From positions 17,299,501 through 17,363,500 of the forward strand of contig NC_003283.11 in assembly GCF_000002985.6 (NCBI RefSeq): 64,000 nucleotides of DNA. Reading direction: 5' to 3'. The position numbers were made by a program, and so were the translations under genes. The first letter of the stretch is position 1. Each line of letters opens with the position of its first letter. Below, in pieces: positions 35,101 through 45,727 of the stretch. Source of the DNA: Caenorhabditis elegans. Lineage: Eukaryota; Nematoda; Chromadorea; Rhabditida; Rhabditidae. The notes beneath the pieces are model-generated. The model was not told the DNA's origin. It searched no databases and saw nothing but the letters and a program-made list of their open reading frames with translations.

Positions 35101-36046
35101 GATAATGAACAAATTGAAATTAGAAGAAAAGTGTGTTTGATATCTGTGTACAAATTTATCAAATAAATTTTTCAGACTATTGATGCGAAAAGTTTCGAAG
35201 AGTCTTCGTGGCTTCATGGATAAGCTAAACATTGGTGTTGAAAAGATTAGTCTCAAAATCTACAATACAACTTCAGTTTTGCAATTCGATGAGAAGGAAG
35301 TTATCTATCAGAACAGGAAGGACAACTGTAAAGTGTTATATGATAATCAAGAAAAGCTTGTGAAAGGTGGAAAGTATGCAATAATGGCTTTGCATGATTG
35401 GTCCATGGTTATGAAAAATCAGAAGCTTAAGCTGAAAGAGTTACAGTTTACTCTTGATGTAGATTTGGGCGATCATCAGAAACTCTATAAAACTATCAAG
35501 ACTGTTTTAGAAAATTCAAGCTATTTGAATGTAGAGAAGATCACACTTGAAGGATTTTCAGTCAGGGAAATTATAAAAATACTTCAACATTGTAAATCAA
35601 GAACACTCGAAGAGATTGTGCTGGGCTCACTAACTGATAACAACTATATTGAGAAGTTGGTTGATATGAAACAATGGAAAGAGGCAAGGGTTTTCGAAAG
35701 TAGCCGGAACTGTATAATGGCATTGCCAATTGTGCATTTGTTACACTTTTCAAAATTTGATGTTTCCATGCCTGTATCAGAGTTTGGTGCGATGTTGATC
35801 CGAAATGTGAGCAAAGATATACTATAACACTTTTTATTTTTGTAATTATTTTAGCAACTGCTGAAGTCCAGTAATTTTGAACGTGGATGCTTCAGAATGT
35901 TGAACTATGATCCTATGAAAATTTTGAACGTATTTGAGCAAAATTATTCAGGAGGAACGTCTGGATCAATCACCTACAATGATGAAGAGTCGGAGTTCAG
36001 AATTCATTTTGATACAATGAACTTTGAAATTATTAAGTGTATTTGA
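32140..36046 (+). CDS. HTH_48 x2 / F-box / FTH protein, tandem copy 1 (fbxa)
   Basis: Nine exons: 32140-32232, 32285-32334, 32620-32829, 32875-32958, 33004-33111, 34748-34960, 35047-35130, 35176-35806, 35855-36046; 554 residues, all in phase. Domains in order: variable leader, HTH_48 (IAIRTCILYEHLHGKTVTEA ... FWFDRFRTGNHDLGYDIE), acidic linker, second HTH_48 (VLWGYIYFECSQSNSIFEA ... WYQKIKAGDSSMESDIE), F-box (SLSAMPIDIVGEIMNKLKLE, then LLMRKVSKSLRGFMD) and FTH (KQWKEARVFESSRNCIM; tail FERGCFRMLNYDP). HTH_48 is the first DNA-binding helix-turn-helix of mariner transposases. The F-box should bind SKP1. Intron 5 is inflated to 1.6 kb by nested transposon insertions, yet the junction remains in frame. 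Confidence 0.92.
33126..34725. mobile_element. Foldback element split by later insertions
   Basis: Left sequence CTCGGCAATTCGCATCGTAC with CATTCCTCGCATTTTCCTCG reappears reverse-complemented at about 34670-34722 (GCGAGGAACGTACGATGCG, AATTGCCGAG). Between the arms are further CGTACATTCCTCG copies and a whole mariner relic. So the foldback came first and the mariner landed in it, all within an fbxa intron. Confidence 0.8.
33382..34235 (+). mobile_element. Decayed mariner-family transposon
   Basis: Termini TTAGGTTGGCA and TGCCAACCTAA are flanked by TA, as for Tc1/mariner insertions. The inside reads, with many stops and shifts, as a mariner transposase: FKTIQRWFDRFGKCDFSLNE (DNA-binding domain), TTRELASTLGVHDRSTA, and near the end WQYIVDHDRA. 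It cannot make a functional transposase. It is notable for lying in a gene whose own HTH_48 domains resemble this DNA-binding part. Confidence 0.9.
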
Positions 36047-36637
36047 ATAAAAATTTTACTTTGTTGGGTTTTTCACTTTGTCTAGAAATTGCAGTTTCAA
36101 TGTGAAGCGCCTTAGACACAGTAATATGAACTTTCAGATCCGGAGGCAAGATGAGGAGAATAGAACTCTCTGCCAATAATTGTTCACACATGATCTGTTT
36201 CAACCTGCTAAACTTTAATATAATCTGTTTTAATTTTTTTTGTTCCTATGTTGTTGGAATTTTTTTGAAATTACGTTTGATTTTAAAAATAAGAAAAGTA
36301 CGCATACATTCTTCATTTGTTCGACTTATCATCATTTTTCAGAGCACATGAAAAAAGAGTTTCGGCAATTCTTTAGTCTCTTTGTCGTACAACTTCGTTT
36401 TTATCTCCCGTGTTAAAAAGGGAATTAAACAGAAAAACGCAAACGGTAAATGATAAGAGTTTTTTCTAGACACACATGTTGTTTTACAATAAACATCGTG
36501 GAGGGTTTTTTCTTTACAATTTCTCTTCAAAATGTTTCAGTTTTTAATTGTCTCAACTACACTTTCAAGCAATGCATGTTTTCCAGTATATCCACACTAA
36601 CAATTTGATTCTTTTAGATAGTTGAAGTTCTTAAAAA
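36047..36637. promoter_or_regulatory. Duplicated 5' flank of tandem fbxa copy 2
   Basis: Similar to the flanks at about 31660-32139 and 39940-40246 (CATTTGTTCGACTTATCA, CATTTTTCAGAGCACATG, CGCAAACGGTAAATGATAAG). Shared flanks imply shared expression of the tandem copies, but no specific factor site is identified. Confidence 0.5.
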
Positions 36638-38876
36638 ATGAGCAACTATCCTGTGAAAAGTTACACGAAAAAATTTGAGGAAACTCCTGAATCACCGTGA
36701 GTTGTTTTGCAATTTTCCAACGGAGTGAGTTGGTTTTTTTTCAATTTCAGAGTCGTCAATCCATCTTCGTCTACGGGAAATTTGAAGTTTTTAAATAGAA
36801 GGGAATCAATAGAGGTTTGAAAGCAAAACATTAACATTGAGCAAACAATTTTTTCAGAGGATGTCGTGTTCACCGGAAAGGATGCACGTGAATCGTACAC
36901 CAATAATTCCAGAGTGAGAAGAAGTTTCTTCATTAATATAGAATTTCCGTAGTGCCACAATTTCCGTTTCAGTTGAAACAATCGTTTTTCTGACTGCTTA
37001 TCTTCTGAAAATTGTTAAGTTTAAAACACAAATATTTCAAGACCAATATTCCAAGTGGCTGTAACCATACCCAACAGCCAAATTGCAATCCGAGCATGTA
37101 TTCTCTATGAGCACCTTCAAGTCAAGATGCTTACAGTGGCATATAGAAGCTTCTGCGACAAAGTTGGAAACGGTGTCATTGATTTTAGATCTTTCGAATT
37201 TTGGTTCAATAGATTTCAAACAGGAAATCATGATCTGGGATACGATATTGAGTAAGATCACGATATTTTGACTCTGATGAAGCTTTAACAATTTAAGAAT
37301 GAGCTTGAGCCTCGGTCTTTGGCAGAAATGCACAAGGACATTATGAGAAGAATTTTAAGAGAGCTCAACTCTCAACCCACGTAAGCTGAAATCTGAAACT
37401 GAAGAACCTTTAACTTCAACTTAACTTCAACTCAGAAATTCTCCCGGACCTTCTGATCACTACCAAGATGAAGATGATTACTTTCCTGTCTACAATCAAC
37501 TCAAGGAGCTTATCGAAGAACTGAAAGTTTGGCTAGAGCCCGCGTAAGGACAACACTGTCTTTTTAAAAACCTCTGGGTTATTTCAGAGAAGCCGAACCT
37601 GTCAAACAAGTCGAAATCAACCGAAAAGTGCTGTGTGGCTATATTTTGTTTGAATTCTTACAGGGAAATTCGATTTTTGAGGCTTATGAGAAACTGTGTG
37701 TTACTGTTGGAAAAGATGCGGTCAAGTACTGGGACTTTGAATATTGGTACCAGAAGATCAAGGCGGGGGATTTCAGTATGGAATCTGACATTGAGTAAGT
37801 TTTACTTTTGAATTGTTACACATTAAGGAGCTATAGTGAACAGTACTCACTATCTGCAAATTTAGCATACTTCAGTTTTGACAAAGAGATCCGCTCACTG
37901 TCCGCAATGCCTAAAGACATAGTTGGTGAAGTTATGAACAAACTGGGATTAAAAGAAAAGTTTGTTCAATATCTGTGTTTGAATTAATTTATAAAACACA
38001 TTTTTAGACTAGTGATGAGAAAAGTTTCAAAAAACCTCCGCGCTTACATGGATAATCTGAACATTGGCGTTGAAAAGATTAGTCTTAAAATCTACAATAC
38101 AAAATCAATTGTTCAATTTGATGAGAAAGAAGTGACATATCATGAAAAAAAGAATGATTCTACTTCGCACAATAAAGATCAAGGGATGTATATTAAAGAT
38201 GGAAGCCATTCAAAAATGGCGTTGCATGATTGGTCGGTGGTCATGCAGAATCAGAAACTCAAGCTCAGGGAACTCACTTTGACTTTGGCCATGGAAAGTT
38301 ATAAGCATCAGGATTGCTATGAAACTATCAAGACTGTTTTGAGAAAATCGAACTGTCTATTTGTAGAGAAGATCACACTTGAAGGCTTCACTTTCCGTGA
38401 AGTTTCCGAAGTCCTACGGAACTGTAAACCAAGAGTACTTAACATGATAGTGCTTAATTCGTCGACAGAGAGCAATGGAATTGAACATTTGGTTCATTTG
38501 GACCAATGGAGAGAGGCAAGGGTTTTTGAAAGCAGCCGAAACAGCATTTTACAAATATATGTCGGGATTTTGTTTCATTTTTCAAAGATCGATGTTTCCC
38601 TGAAAACTCTATCAAACTCAAATGCGATTCAAATGCGAGATGTTAGTCGACCATATACTTTTAATCAATATAATATAATTTCAGAAACTCCTGAGGTCCC
38701 CTAGTTTTGAACATGGATGCTTCAGAATGTTGAACTACAACCCTATTGAGATTGTGATTGTGTTTGAAACGAATTACTCAGGAGGATCATATGGCGCTAT
38801 TACCTACAACAATGGCGAGTCGAAGTTCCGAATCCAATTTGATAGGATGAATTTTGAAATTATTAGGCAATCTTGA
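36638..38876 (+). CDS. HTH_48 x2 / F-box / FTH protein, tandem copy 2 (fbxa), one damaged exon
   Basis: Exons 36638-36696, 36751-36814, 36858-36913, 37042-37251, 37298-37380, 37436-37543, 37588-37794, 37876-37959, 38008-38641, 38685-38876. Two HTH_48 domains (IRACILYEHLQVKMLTVA; VLCGYILFEFLQGNSIFEA), F-box (MPKDIVGEVMNKLGLKEK, LVMRKVSKNLRAYMD) and FTH follow the same order as its neighbours. The fifth exon is 83 nt where the relatives have 84, because one base is missing just after the acceptor (TTTAAG instead of TTTCAG plus one base). Frame can be kept by skipping that exon, or by an internal acceptor AGAAG at about 37349-37351. All linker exons share phase, so skipping is harmless to frame. 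Translation is otherwise open. Confidence 0.85.
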
Positions 38877-39020
38877 TAATGCTAATTGTAAGATGGATAT
38901 TTTTGTGTTACTTCTGTTGCGATTTTTGTCTCCCTTTTTTTATGAATTTTGTTTTTGTCAGAAAGTGTACACCTTCTTGGGCCGTTATTAAATTTGTTGC
39001 AGAAAAAATGATCAGAGGTT

Positions 39021-39421
39021 ATTAAGAAACCATGAAAACATGAGAATGCCTACATTTGCGGCGCGAAATATCTCCTAGCGAAGTCTACCGTAGTATTGAA
39101 TGAAAATAACAACAATTTGGAATTTAATTTCAGGTGCGAGCGCGAAAATTTTCATTTTCATTTCCATAACGCGTGGTATCGAGATGAAAGAAACGGGAGA
39201 CAAAAAAACAGCACTTTTGTACTCAAAACTTCACGTTTCGCGTCTCCCGTTTCTTTCATCTCGAAAGCACGCGTTATGGGAATAAAAATTAAAACTTTCG
39301 CGCGCGCACCTGAAATTAAATTCCAAATTTTTTAATTTTTGTTCAATACTACGGTAGACATCGCTAGGAGATATTTCGCGCCACAAATGTAGGCATTCTT
39401 ATGTTTTCATGGTTTCTTAAT
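39021..39421. repeat. Near-complete palindrome, about 400 bp
   Basis: Arms of roughly 190 bp are reverse complements: ATATCTCCTAGCG at left, CGCTAGGAGATAT at right; CGAGATGAAAGAAACGGG at left, CCCGTTTCTTTCATCTCG at right. A non-autonomous foldback transposon is likely. A transcript would form long double-stranded RNA. Confidence 0.9.
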
Positions 39422-39583
39422 ATTATCTTAAGACTCTATATGTTGACAAGAGAGTCAACTAAAAGACGAGAATGATAAGAAGTTTTTCGTGACAAACACA
39501 TTGTTTCACAAATTTCTTTTGATTGTTTTAAAACAATTTTTATTTATGAATTCTATGCTTTCACAGACTCATAACTATAGAGA

Positions 39584-39831
39584 ATGGGAAATTCTTCTGG
39601 AAAAAAGTTAGCGAAAAAATGCAAACAAAAACCTGAATCTTCGTGAGTTGTTTGCAATTTTCAAACATCGTGAGTTTATTTAAAATTTCAGTGTCAGCAA
39701 GTTCCAGGATCAAATGAATAAATAACTTTTTGTATGCAAGAAGACATGCTGAAAATTGACAAAAAACAGTTTTTCAGGGAGTAAGTTCAGCGGAATTATA
39801 CAGCGATTTTGCTACATTGTTCATTCCAAGG
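39584..39831 (+). pseudogene. Relic of fbxa leader exons
   Basis: 39584-39642 (MGNSSGKKLAKKCKQKPES, 59 nt, same length and phase as exon 1 of the gene at 36638), 39692 onward (in-frame TAA at 39723-39725) and about 39777-39831 (ending AG before GTGAGA like the third leader exon of relatives). No HTH or F-box follows directly. It is a remnant of another tandem copy, or decayed alternative 5' exons of the next gene. Confidence 0.6.
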
Positions 39832-40246
39832 TGAGATAGTACTTTTACATGAGTTCATAAAGAGCTTCAGAATTGGGGCAAACGATTTCTTTGTTAGTTT
39901 ATCTTCTTGAAATATTTCTTAATATAAAACCAGTACGCAAAAGTAAGCATGCATTCTCCATTCGTTCGACTTATCACCATTTTTCAAAGCATGAGAAAAA
40001 AATAATTTTGGCAATTCTTTAATTTCGCTTTTATCTCCCATTTTGAAAAGAAGATTAGAAAGAAAAACGCAAACGGTAAATGATAAGATTTTTTAAGACG
40101 ATCATGTTGTTTCAGAGTGAACATTGCGGAGGGAGTGAACATTGCGGATTTCTATTAAATTTTTCTTTAAAATTTGTCAGTTTTTTAGTTTTCCAGTATA
40201 TCCATAATAACAATTTAACGTTTTCAGATAGTTGAAGTTCTAAAAA

Positions 40247-43200
40247 ATGGGCAATTCCTCCGCGAAAACTATCGCGGATGAATGGGAAGAATATTTTGAA
40301 CCAATTGAGGTTTGAGAGAAAAAATTAACACGGAGCAAACAATTGTTTCAGTATAAGCGTCCACGGATTCTAATTTATCGTTCCGGGGCGTGGACGTGTC
40401 CACCAAATAGTGCACCAGTAATTCCCAGGTGTGAATAAATTTTTTCATTAATTCAATAAGAACTACAATTTCCGTTTCCATCAAAACAATCATTTTTCCT
40501 GACAGCTTATCTTCCGAAAAATTGTTAAGTTCAAAACATAAATATTTCCAGACCAATATCCCCTAAGGCTCTAACCATACCAAACAGTCAAATTGCAATT
40601 CGAACATGTATCCTTTATGAGCACCTTCACGGGAAGACGGTTACAGAGGCATTTGAGAACTTCTGCGGCAAAGTTGGGAATGGTGTCATTGATTTGAGAT
40701 CTTTCGAATTTTGGTTTAATCGCTTCCGAACTGGAAACCATGATTTGAGCTACGACATCAAGTGAGTAACAATATTCAGATTTCTTATGCAAATTTCAGG
40801 TTTCAGCTTGGAACTTGAACCTCGGTCTTTGGCGGAAATGCACAACGACATTATGAAAAACATTGTAAGAGAGCTCAACTCTCAATCCGCGTAAGCTGAA
40901 ATCTGAAACTGAATAAACTTAAACTACAAGTTTAGAAATTCTCCTGGACCTTCTGCCCGCCACCATGATAAAGATGACGATTTTCCTGCCTACAATCAGC
41001 TCAAAGAGCTTATTCAAAAACTGAAAGATAAACAAACCCCCGCGTAGGGACAGCATTGTCTGATTTACAAATATCTCTAGATTATTTCAGAAAAGCTGAA
41101 CCTGCCAAACAAGCCAAAATCAACCGGAAAGTGCTGTGTGGCTATATTTTGTTTGAATGCTTACAGGGAAATTCAATTTTTGAGGCTTATGAGAAACTAT
41201 GTAATACTGTTGGAAAAAATGCAGTCAAGTACTGGGACTTTGAATATTGGTACCAGAAGATCAAGGCAGGGGATTTCAGTATGGAATCTGACATTGAGTA
41301 AATTTACCATTTGAATTATTATGGAGCTATACAGTGCGTCCAACTTCTATAGCACCCCCCTCCAATTTGGCGGTTTGGAGCTTTTCAAAATATTTTTTGG
41401 AAAAGTGTTAGTGCAGTTCGATAGCAAATTTTGAAAAACCTATGCTCTCCAATTTTTATTATGATATCTCAAAAATCACGAAAATTAGGTCAAAATATCG
41501 GAAAAATGGCCGTCCAACTTCTATAGCACCCCCTCTGATTTTTGACAATTTTCGGTAAAATCGGGGTTTTTTTTGTAATTAATGGATTTATTTTGTGAAT
41601 AACTTCACACCAAAATGATCAGACGGTTTCACTTTGACATTTAAAAATATATATACCACTTGAAAACACGTGGAATGCCGTTTCCAGAGTTAAATCAAGC
41701 CTTCTTAAAAACACTGCAGTTACTCCCTTTACCGTTTGGTTAATAAGAATGGATGTTCTCTACAACTAATTACATAGTAATAAACAGACGGAGAAGAACA
41801 TTTTGATAAAGTTTGGTGTTGCAAAACCGACTGGAAGCCGAGATATGGCCTCTGAAGAAAATAAGAACGTTCCAGGACAATCCCAGGCATTCCACGTGTT
41901 TTCAAGTGGTATATTCATTTTTTAAATGTCAAAGTGAAACCGTCTGATCATTTTGGTGTGAAGTTATTCACAAAATAAATCCATTAATTACAAAAAAACC
42001 CCCGATTTTACCGAAAATTGTCAAAAATCAGAGGGGGTGCTATAGAAGTTGGACGGCCTTTTTTCCGATATTTTGACCTAATTTCCGTGATTTTTGAGAT
42101 ATCATAATAAAAATTGGAGAGCATAGGTTTTTCAACATTTGCTATCGAACTGCACTAACACTTTTCCAAAAAATATTTTGAAAAGCTCCAAACCGCCAAA
42201 TTAGAGGGGGGTGCTATAGAAGTTGGACGCACTGTAGTTAATTTCTCAATTCTCACAATCTGCTAATTTTTAATTCTTCAGTTTTGACGCCGAGATACGC
42301 TCACTTGCCGCGATGCCCCAAGATGTTGTTGGTGAGATAATGAGCAAGCTGGGACTAGAAGAAAAGTTTGTTCGACATTTGAACATCCATTTAAAAAAAT
42401 AACTTTTCAGACTTAAAATGCGAAAAGTTTCGCAAAACTTTCGAAACTTCATGAATAAACTGAGCATTGACGTCGAAAAAATTAGTCTAAAAATCTACAA
42501 TGCAAATTCAATTTTGCAATTTGATGAGAAAGAAGTTATCTATCAGGACAAAAAGGATGACTGTAATTTGTTATTCAATGATCAAGCGAAGCTTGTGAAA
42601 GGTGGGAACTATGCAATAATGGCTTTGCATGATTGGGCAGTGGTCATGCAAAACCAGACACTGAAGCTCAAAACACTTAATTTAACTTTGGCATTGGGAA
42701 AATCTGAGCATCATCATAACTGCTACACAACTATCACGACTGTTTTAAAAAAGGAAATTTGCTCGCTGGTAGAGAATATCACACTTGAAGGATTCCCATT
42801 CCATGAAGTTTGTGAAGTTCTACGGAACTTTAAACCAGGAGTACTTTATAAGATTGTGCTTAACTCGCCAACAGACAGCGAAGGTATAGAATCGCTAATT
42901 CATATGAACCAATGGAAAACAGCCCGAGTATTCGAAAGCAGCCGAAACTGCATACTTGCCATACCTATTGAGAATTTGTTTCACTTTTCGAGTTTTGACG
43001 TTTCCCTGAAATTTCTTTCAAAGTCAGATGCCTTGAGGATCCGAGAAGTGAGCAAATAATTACTATAACACTTCCAAAGTTATTTCAGACACTATTGCAG
43101 TCCAATAATTTTGAACACGGTTGCTTCAGAATGTTCCAGTACGACCCAATTGAGATTGTAATTGTGTTTGAAAAAAGTTACACAGGAGGCACGTCTGGAA

Positions 43201-43280
43201 CAATTACTTACAACAATGGCGAGTCGGAGTTCTCTATTCAATTTAATAGGATGAGCTTTGAAATTAACAGACGTTCTTAA
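40247..43280 (+). CDS. HTH_48 x2 / F-box / FTH protein, tandem copy 3 (fbxa)
   Basis: Nine exons: 40247-40309, 40352-40428, 40552-40761, 40807-40890, 40936-41043, 41091-41297, 42282-42365, 42411-43047, 43089-43280; 553 residues, intact. A TTTTCAG about 20 bases before the ATG could be a trans-splice site. Domains: HTH_48 (IAIRTCILYEHLHGKTVTEA), second HTH_48 (VLCGYILFECLQGNSIFEA), F-box (MPQDVVGEIMSKLGLEEK, LKMRKVSQNFRNFMN) and FTH (tail FEHGCFRMFQYDPIEI). Leader exons share almost nothing with the sister genes, while the HTH domains are highly similar, so the N-terminal leader evolves fastest. Intron 6 carries a 0.9-kb Tc3-like foldback insertion. Confidence 0.93.
41332..42234. mobile_element. 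Tc3-like palindromic transposon, 903 bp, non-autonomous
   Basis: Ends CAGTGCGTCCAACTTCTATA and the exact reverse complement, flanked by TA on both sides (41330-41331 and 42235-42236), the target duplication of Tc1/mariner elements. Tc3 ends begin similarly (CAGTGTGGGAAAGTTCTATA, from memory). Arms of over 400 bp are near-identical, and a second inverted copy of CCGTCCAACTTCTATAGCAC lies inside each arm. No transposase is encoded. Near-identical arms suggest recent insertion. Confidence 0.92.
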
Positions 43281-43435
43281 CAGTATGAACTGTTTTGTAT
43301 TTGATTGGTTTTATTATTTTTATATGTAACAGTAATATAATTCAGGAGTGGTACAATTGAAGCTCGGAATGAAACTAAATTTTTAAACGAGACAACACCA
43401 AAAAAGTTTAATGAGCTCAGTGACCCAATTGTGAA

Positions 43436-45402
43436 TTAATCTATCTTTTTGATTTGAAAAGTCATGGGAGTAATTTTTAAGAGGAATTTCTTGTTGTGTC
43501 GCATGTAATTGATTATTGGCCAGTGATTACTTTGATAATTAGGTATGAATACATTTGCAATTTCAATTGGATCAAAATTGCCTGATTCGAAGTTGGCGTA
43601 TTTGAAATTGTCGGATCTCGTCAAAATCTGAAACAGTTTTATTACAATTATTAATTGAATTCCGCGTAATTTCCGAGTATACTTGTATTAGGAGAATCAA
43701 AAAAGGTTTTATAAGACATAAAACTTACATCTTTGATTTTAATAGCATCTTCTTTGGTGAAAAGGTCCACTGAAATGTCGAAATAGGTGAGATGAAAAAA
43801 ATGTTCAATTTTCATGGAAAAATTGGCATTTGAAAATAGCACAGCTTTTGCATTTTTCCATTGATATCCATGAATCCTGGCTGTTCATTTGAAAAAGAAG
43901 AGAACGTGTGAATTGTTTCAAGCGTTCTAGCTTCAAAAAACGGCAGAATTGTGTCCATTTCCTTGCTACTCAGCTCCCACTTTAGTTTTCTGACTTTCAA
44001 AGAAGTCATTACACTTAGGACTTTTGTTAAAACATAGAAATTGTTTTGCCGATCTTGTTCGGTTTGAAACATCACATAAAAAGTTTTTGCCACTGCCACC
44101 TTCGTCAATGCTTTTTCAAAATCTTGAAGGGCAACTTGCCTATGATCTCCTCCGCTTATTCGTTTCTTTTTGTTTTCACATGTTATCCTGCATTCGTTTC
44201 CTACAGAAGTATAGTGGAATGTTTTCTCATTGAAGAATATTCTAGTCTTATCGTCTTCGAAACATATTCCCAATGTATTAAAAAGATTGTCTTGCTCATC
44301 AATAGTTTGACGAAAGCGACGTGTAACTTTTTTAGCGACAAGCCTTCAAAATACAATAGGTATGAATAAAACTTTGCAGAGATCTCACCTATCGCAAGGT
44401 TCCAATTTGCTACAGAGTTCTTGCCAAACTTTTCTGGGCATACTTTGTAGTGAGAAAGCAGGTTTTTTGTTTGGTCGGGGCGGTAAACTGAAAGAGCGTA
44501 TTGAAATACGTTACTATTAATGTCTTCTAATAAAAATAATTTGGAAGTCGTCAAGTTATATGCGCAGCTACAAGGGAAACTGCGAGAAAAAAGAAAAATA
44601 TATCAAAGAAAAAATCTAAATTGATTTTGAAAAATTAATTGAACGGACTGATATATTTTCCATAAACTTTAGTAAATTGCCCGAAAGTACGAGTTTTACT
44701 AGAATTTTTGAAAACTCCAGCTTAACTTGTAACAACTTAACAAAATATTGAAGGACAAACAACTACTTGAGACTAGGGCTGGCAGCGGGTCGACACACCT
44801 TTTTGGGTCGACACAAAAACGTGTCGCGGGTCGACACGCGACACCTTTTTACAGTAGGAGGCTAGTAAAACACCACGCGAAAGCGTGTCGCGTGTCGACC
44901 CGCGACCCATTTCGTGTCGACACGCGACCCATCGACCCACTGAAAAAGAGTCGCGGGTCGACACGCGACCCATCGAGCGTGTCGCGTATCGACCCATTTC
45001 GACCCATTGCCAGCCCTACTTGAGACAAAGACGCGACACATTTTTTTAAATTGCAAAAACTTACCCATGGAAAAATTGAACAAAACTCCTGCACCACTCT
45101 TTTTCGGAAAGGTTGTTGGACATATCTAGTAATGGATTGACCAAACTTTGCTCATCGCTAAAATGTAAGCATTAATGTTTCACAGAAATTAACTCAATTC
45201 ACCTTATTTCGTCCTCCAAGTCATGATTGCCATTGTAAAATTTATAGAACCAGTAGTCAAATTCTTGGTATGAAATACGTTCTTTCAATGATCTGCATAT
45301 TTTTTGATACGCTTCGAACACTGGTTTCTTCTGGAGAACTTCGTAAAGAATACAGGATCGAATGAATGTTTTGGAGTATGGGGCTTTAGCGGTGGCAGAC
45401 AT
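43436..45402 (-). pseudogene. Inverted HTH_48 / F-box / FTH gene with one frame break
   Basis: Minus exons 45402-45203 (HTH_48: FIRSCILYEVLQKKPVFEA ... WFYKFYNGNHDLEDEIR), 45157-45065, 44487-44389 (F-box: SLQSMPRKVWQELCSKLEP), 44343-43729 (LVAKKVTRRFRQTID, then FTH) and 43627-43436 (FTH tail). ATG at 45402 follows an ACAG acceptor that could be a trans-splice site. There is only one HTH_48. In the FTH exon the frame slips near 43863-43868, where GGATTCATGGATATCAATGG lacks one base before the conserved QWKNAKAV block. Total exon length is one short of a multiple of three. A recent pseudogene, variant or sequence error. The 0.6-kb second intron holds a hAT-type element. Confidence 0.8.
44774..45018. 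mobile_element. hAT-type miniature element, 245 bp
   Basis: Terminal TAGGGCTGGCA and TGCCAGCCCTA with a perfect 8-bp target duplication CTTGAGAC at 44766-44773 and 45019-45026, the signature of hAT transposons. The body is a string of GTCGACACGCGACAC-type words in both orientations. It is inserted in an intron of the minus-strand F-box gene. Confidence 0.93.
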
Positions 45403-45727
45403 TTTTGATCGATAGATTGCAAATCTGTAAACGAGTGTTCTATTAAATTAGTTTAAATATTACAGGAAAAAACAGTTTTTAAGCAAATAAACTACATCAA
45501 TAGTTTAGGCATAGCAATATTTTTGGCAAGCCATTCTTCCGGGTTGACATCAATCAAAGTTAGAGAACACGGCAAATGCCGGAGAATTAAACGGTGAGAG
45601 AAAAATAATGTGAAAAGAGATAAGGCATTCTCGCAACAACAAAAAAATTATTTCACAATTCTTTTGTCGCCCGATTTTTTTTGAAGAAATTAGCAACTAT
45701 TAAAATTCAAAACTTTAGAAAACAAAA
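45403..45727. promoter_or_regulatory. Divergent 5' region of two HTH/F-box genes
   Basis: 325 bp between the ATG at 45402 (minus) and that at 45728 (plus). It contains GGCAAATGCCGGAGAATTAAACGGTGAGAG-like sequence also seen in part near 16490. No exon is visible. Confidence 0.4.

Larger units (their letters stand above)
38877..40246. other. Gap with large palindrome and a leader-exon relic
   Basis: 39021-39421 is a palindrome of about 400 bp (ATTAAGAAACCATGAAAAC against its reverse; inner GAAACGGGAGAC and GTCTCCCGTTTC). 39940-40246 is the duplicated promoter-like flank of the next fbxa gene. The relic at 39584-39831 is listed separately. Confidence 0.75.

Noticed and set aside
44748-45097. 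Arg/Asp/Thr-rich open frames on both strands
   Set aside because: They are the body of the 245-bp hAT-type element.
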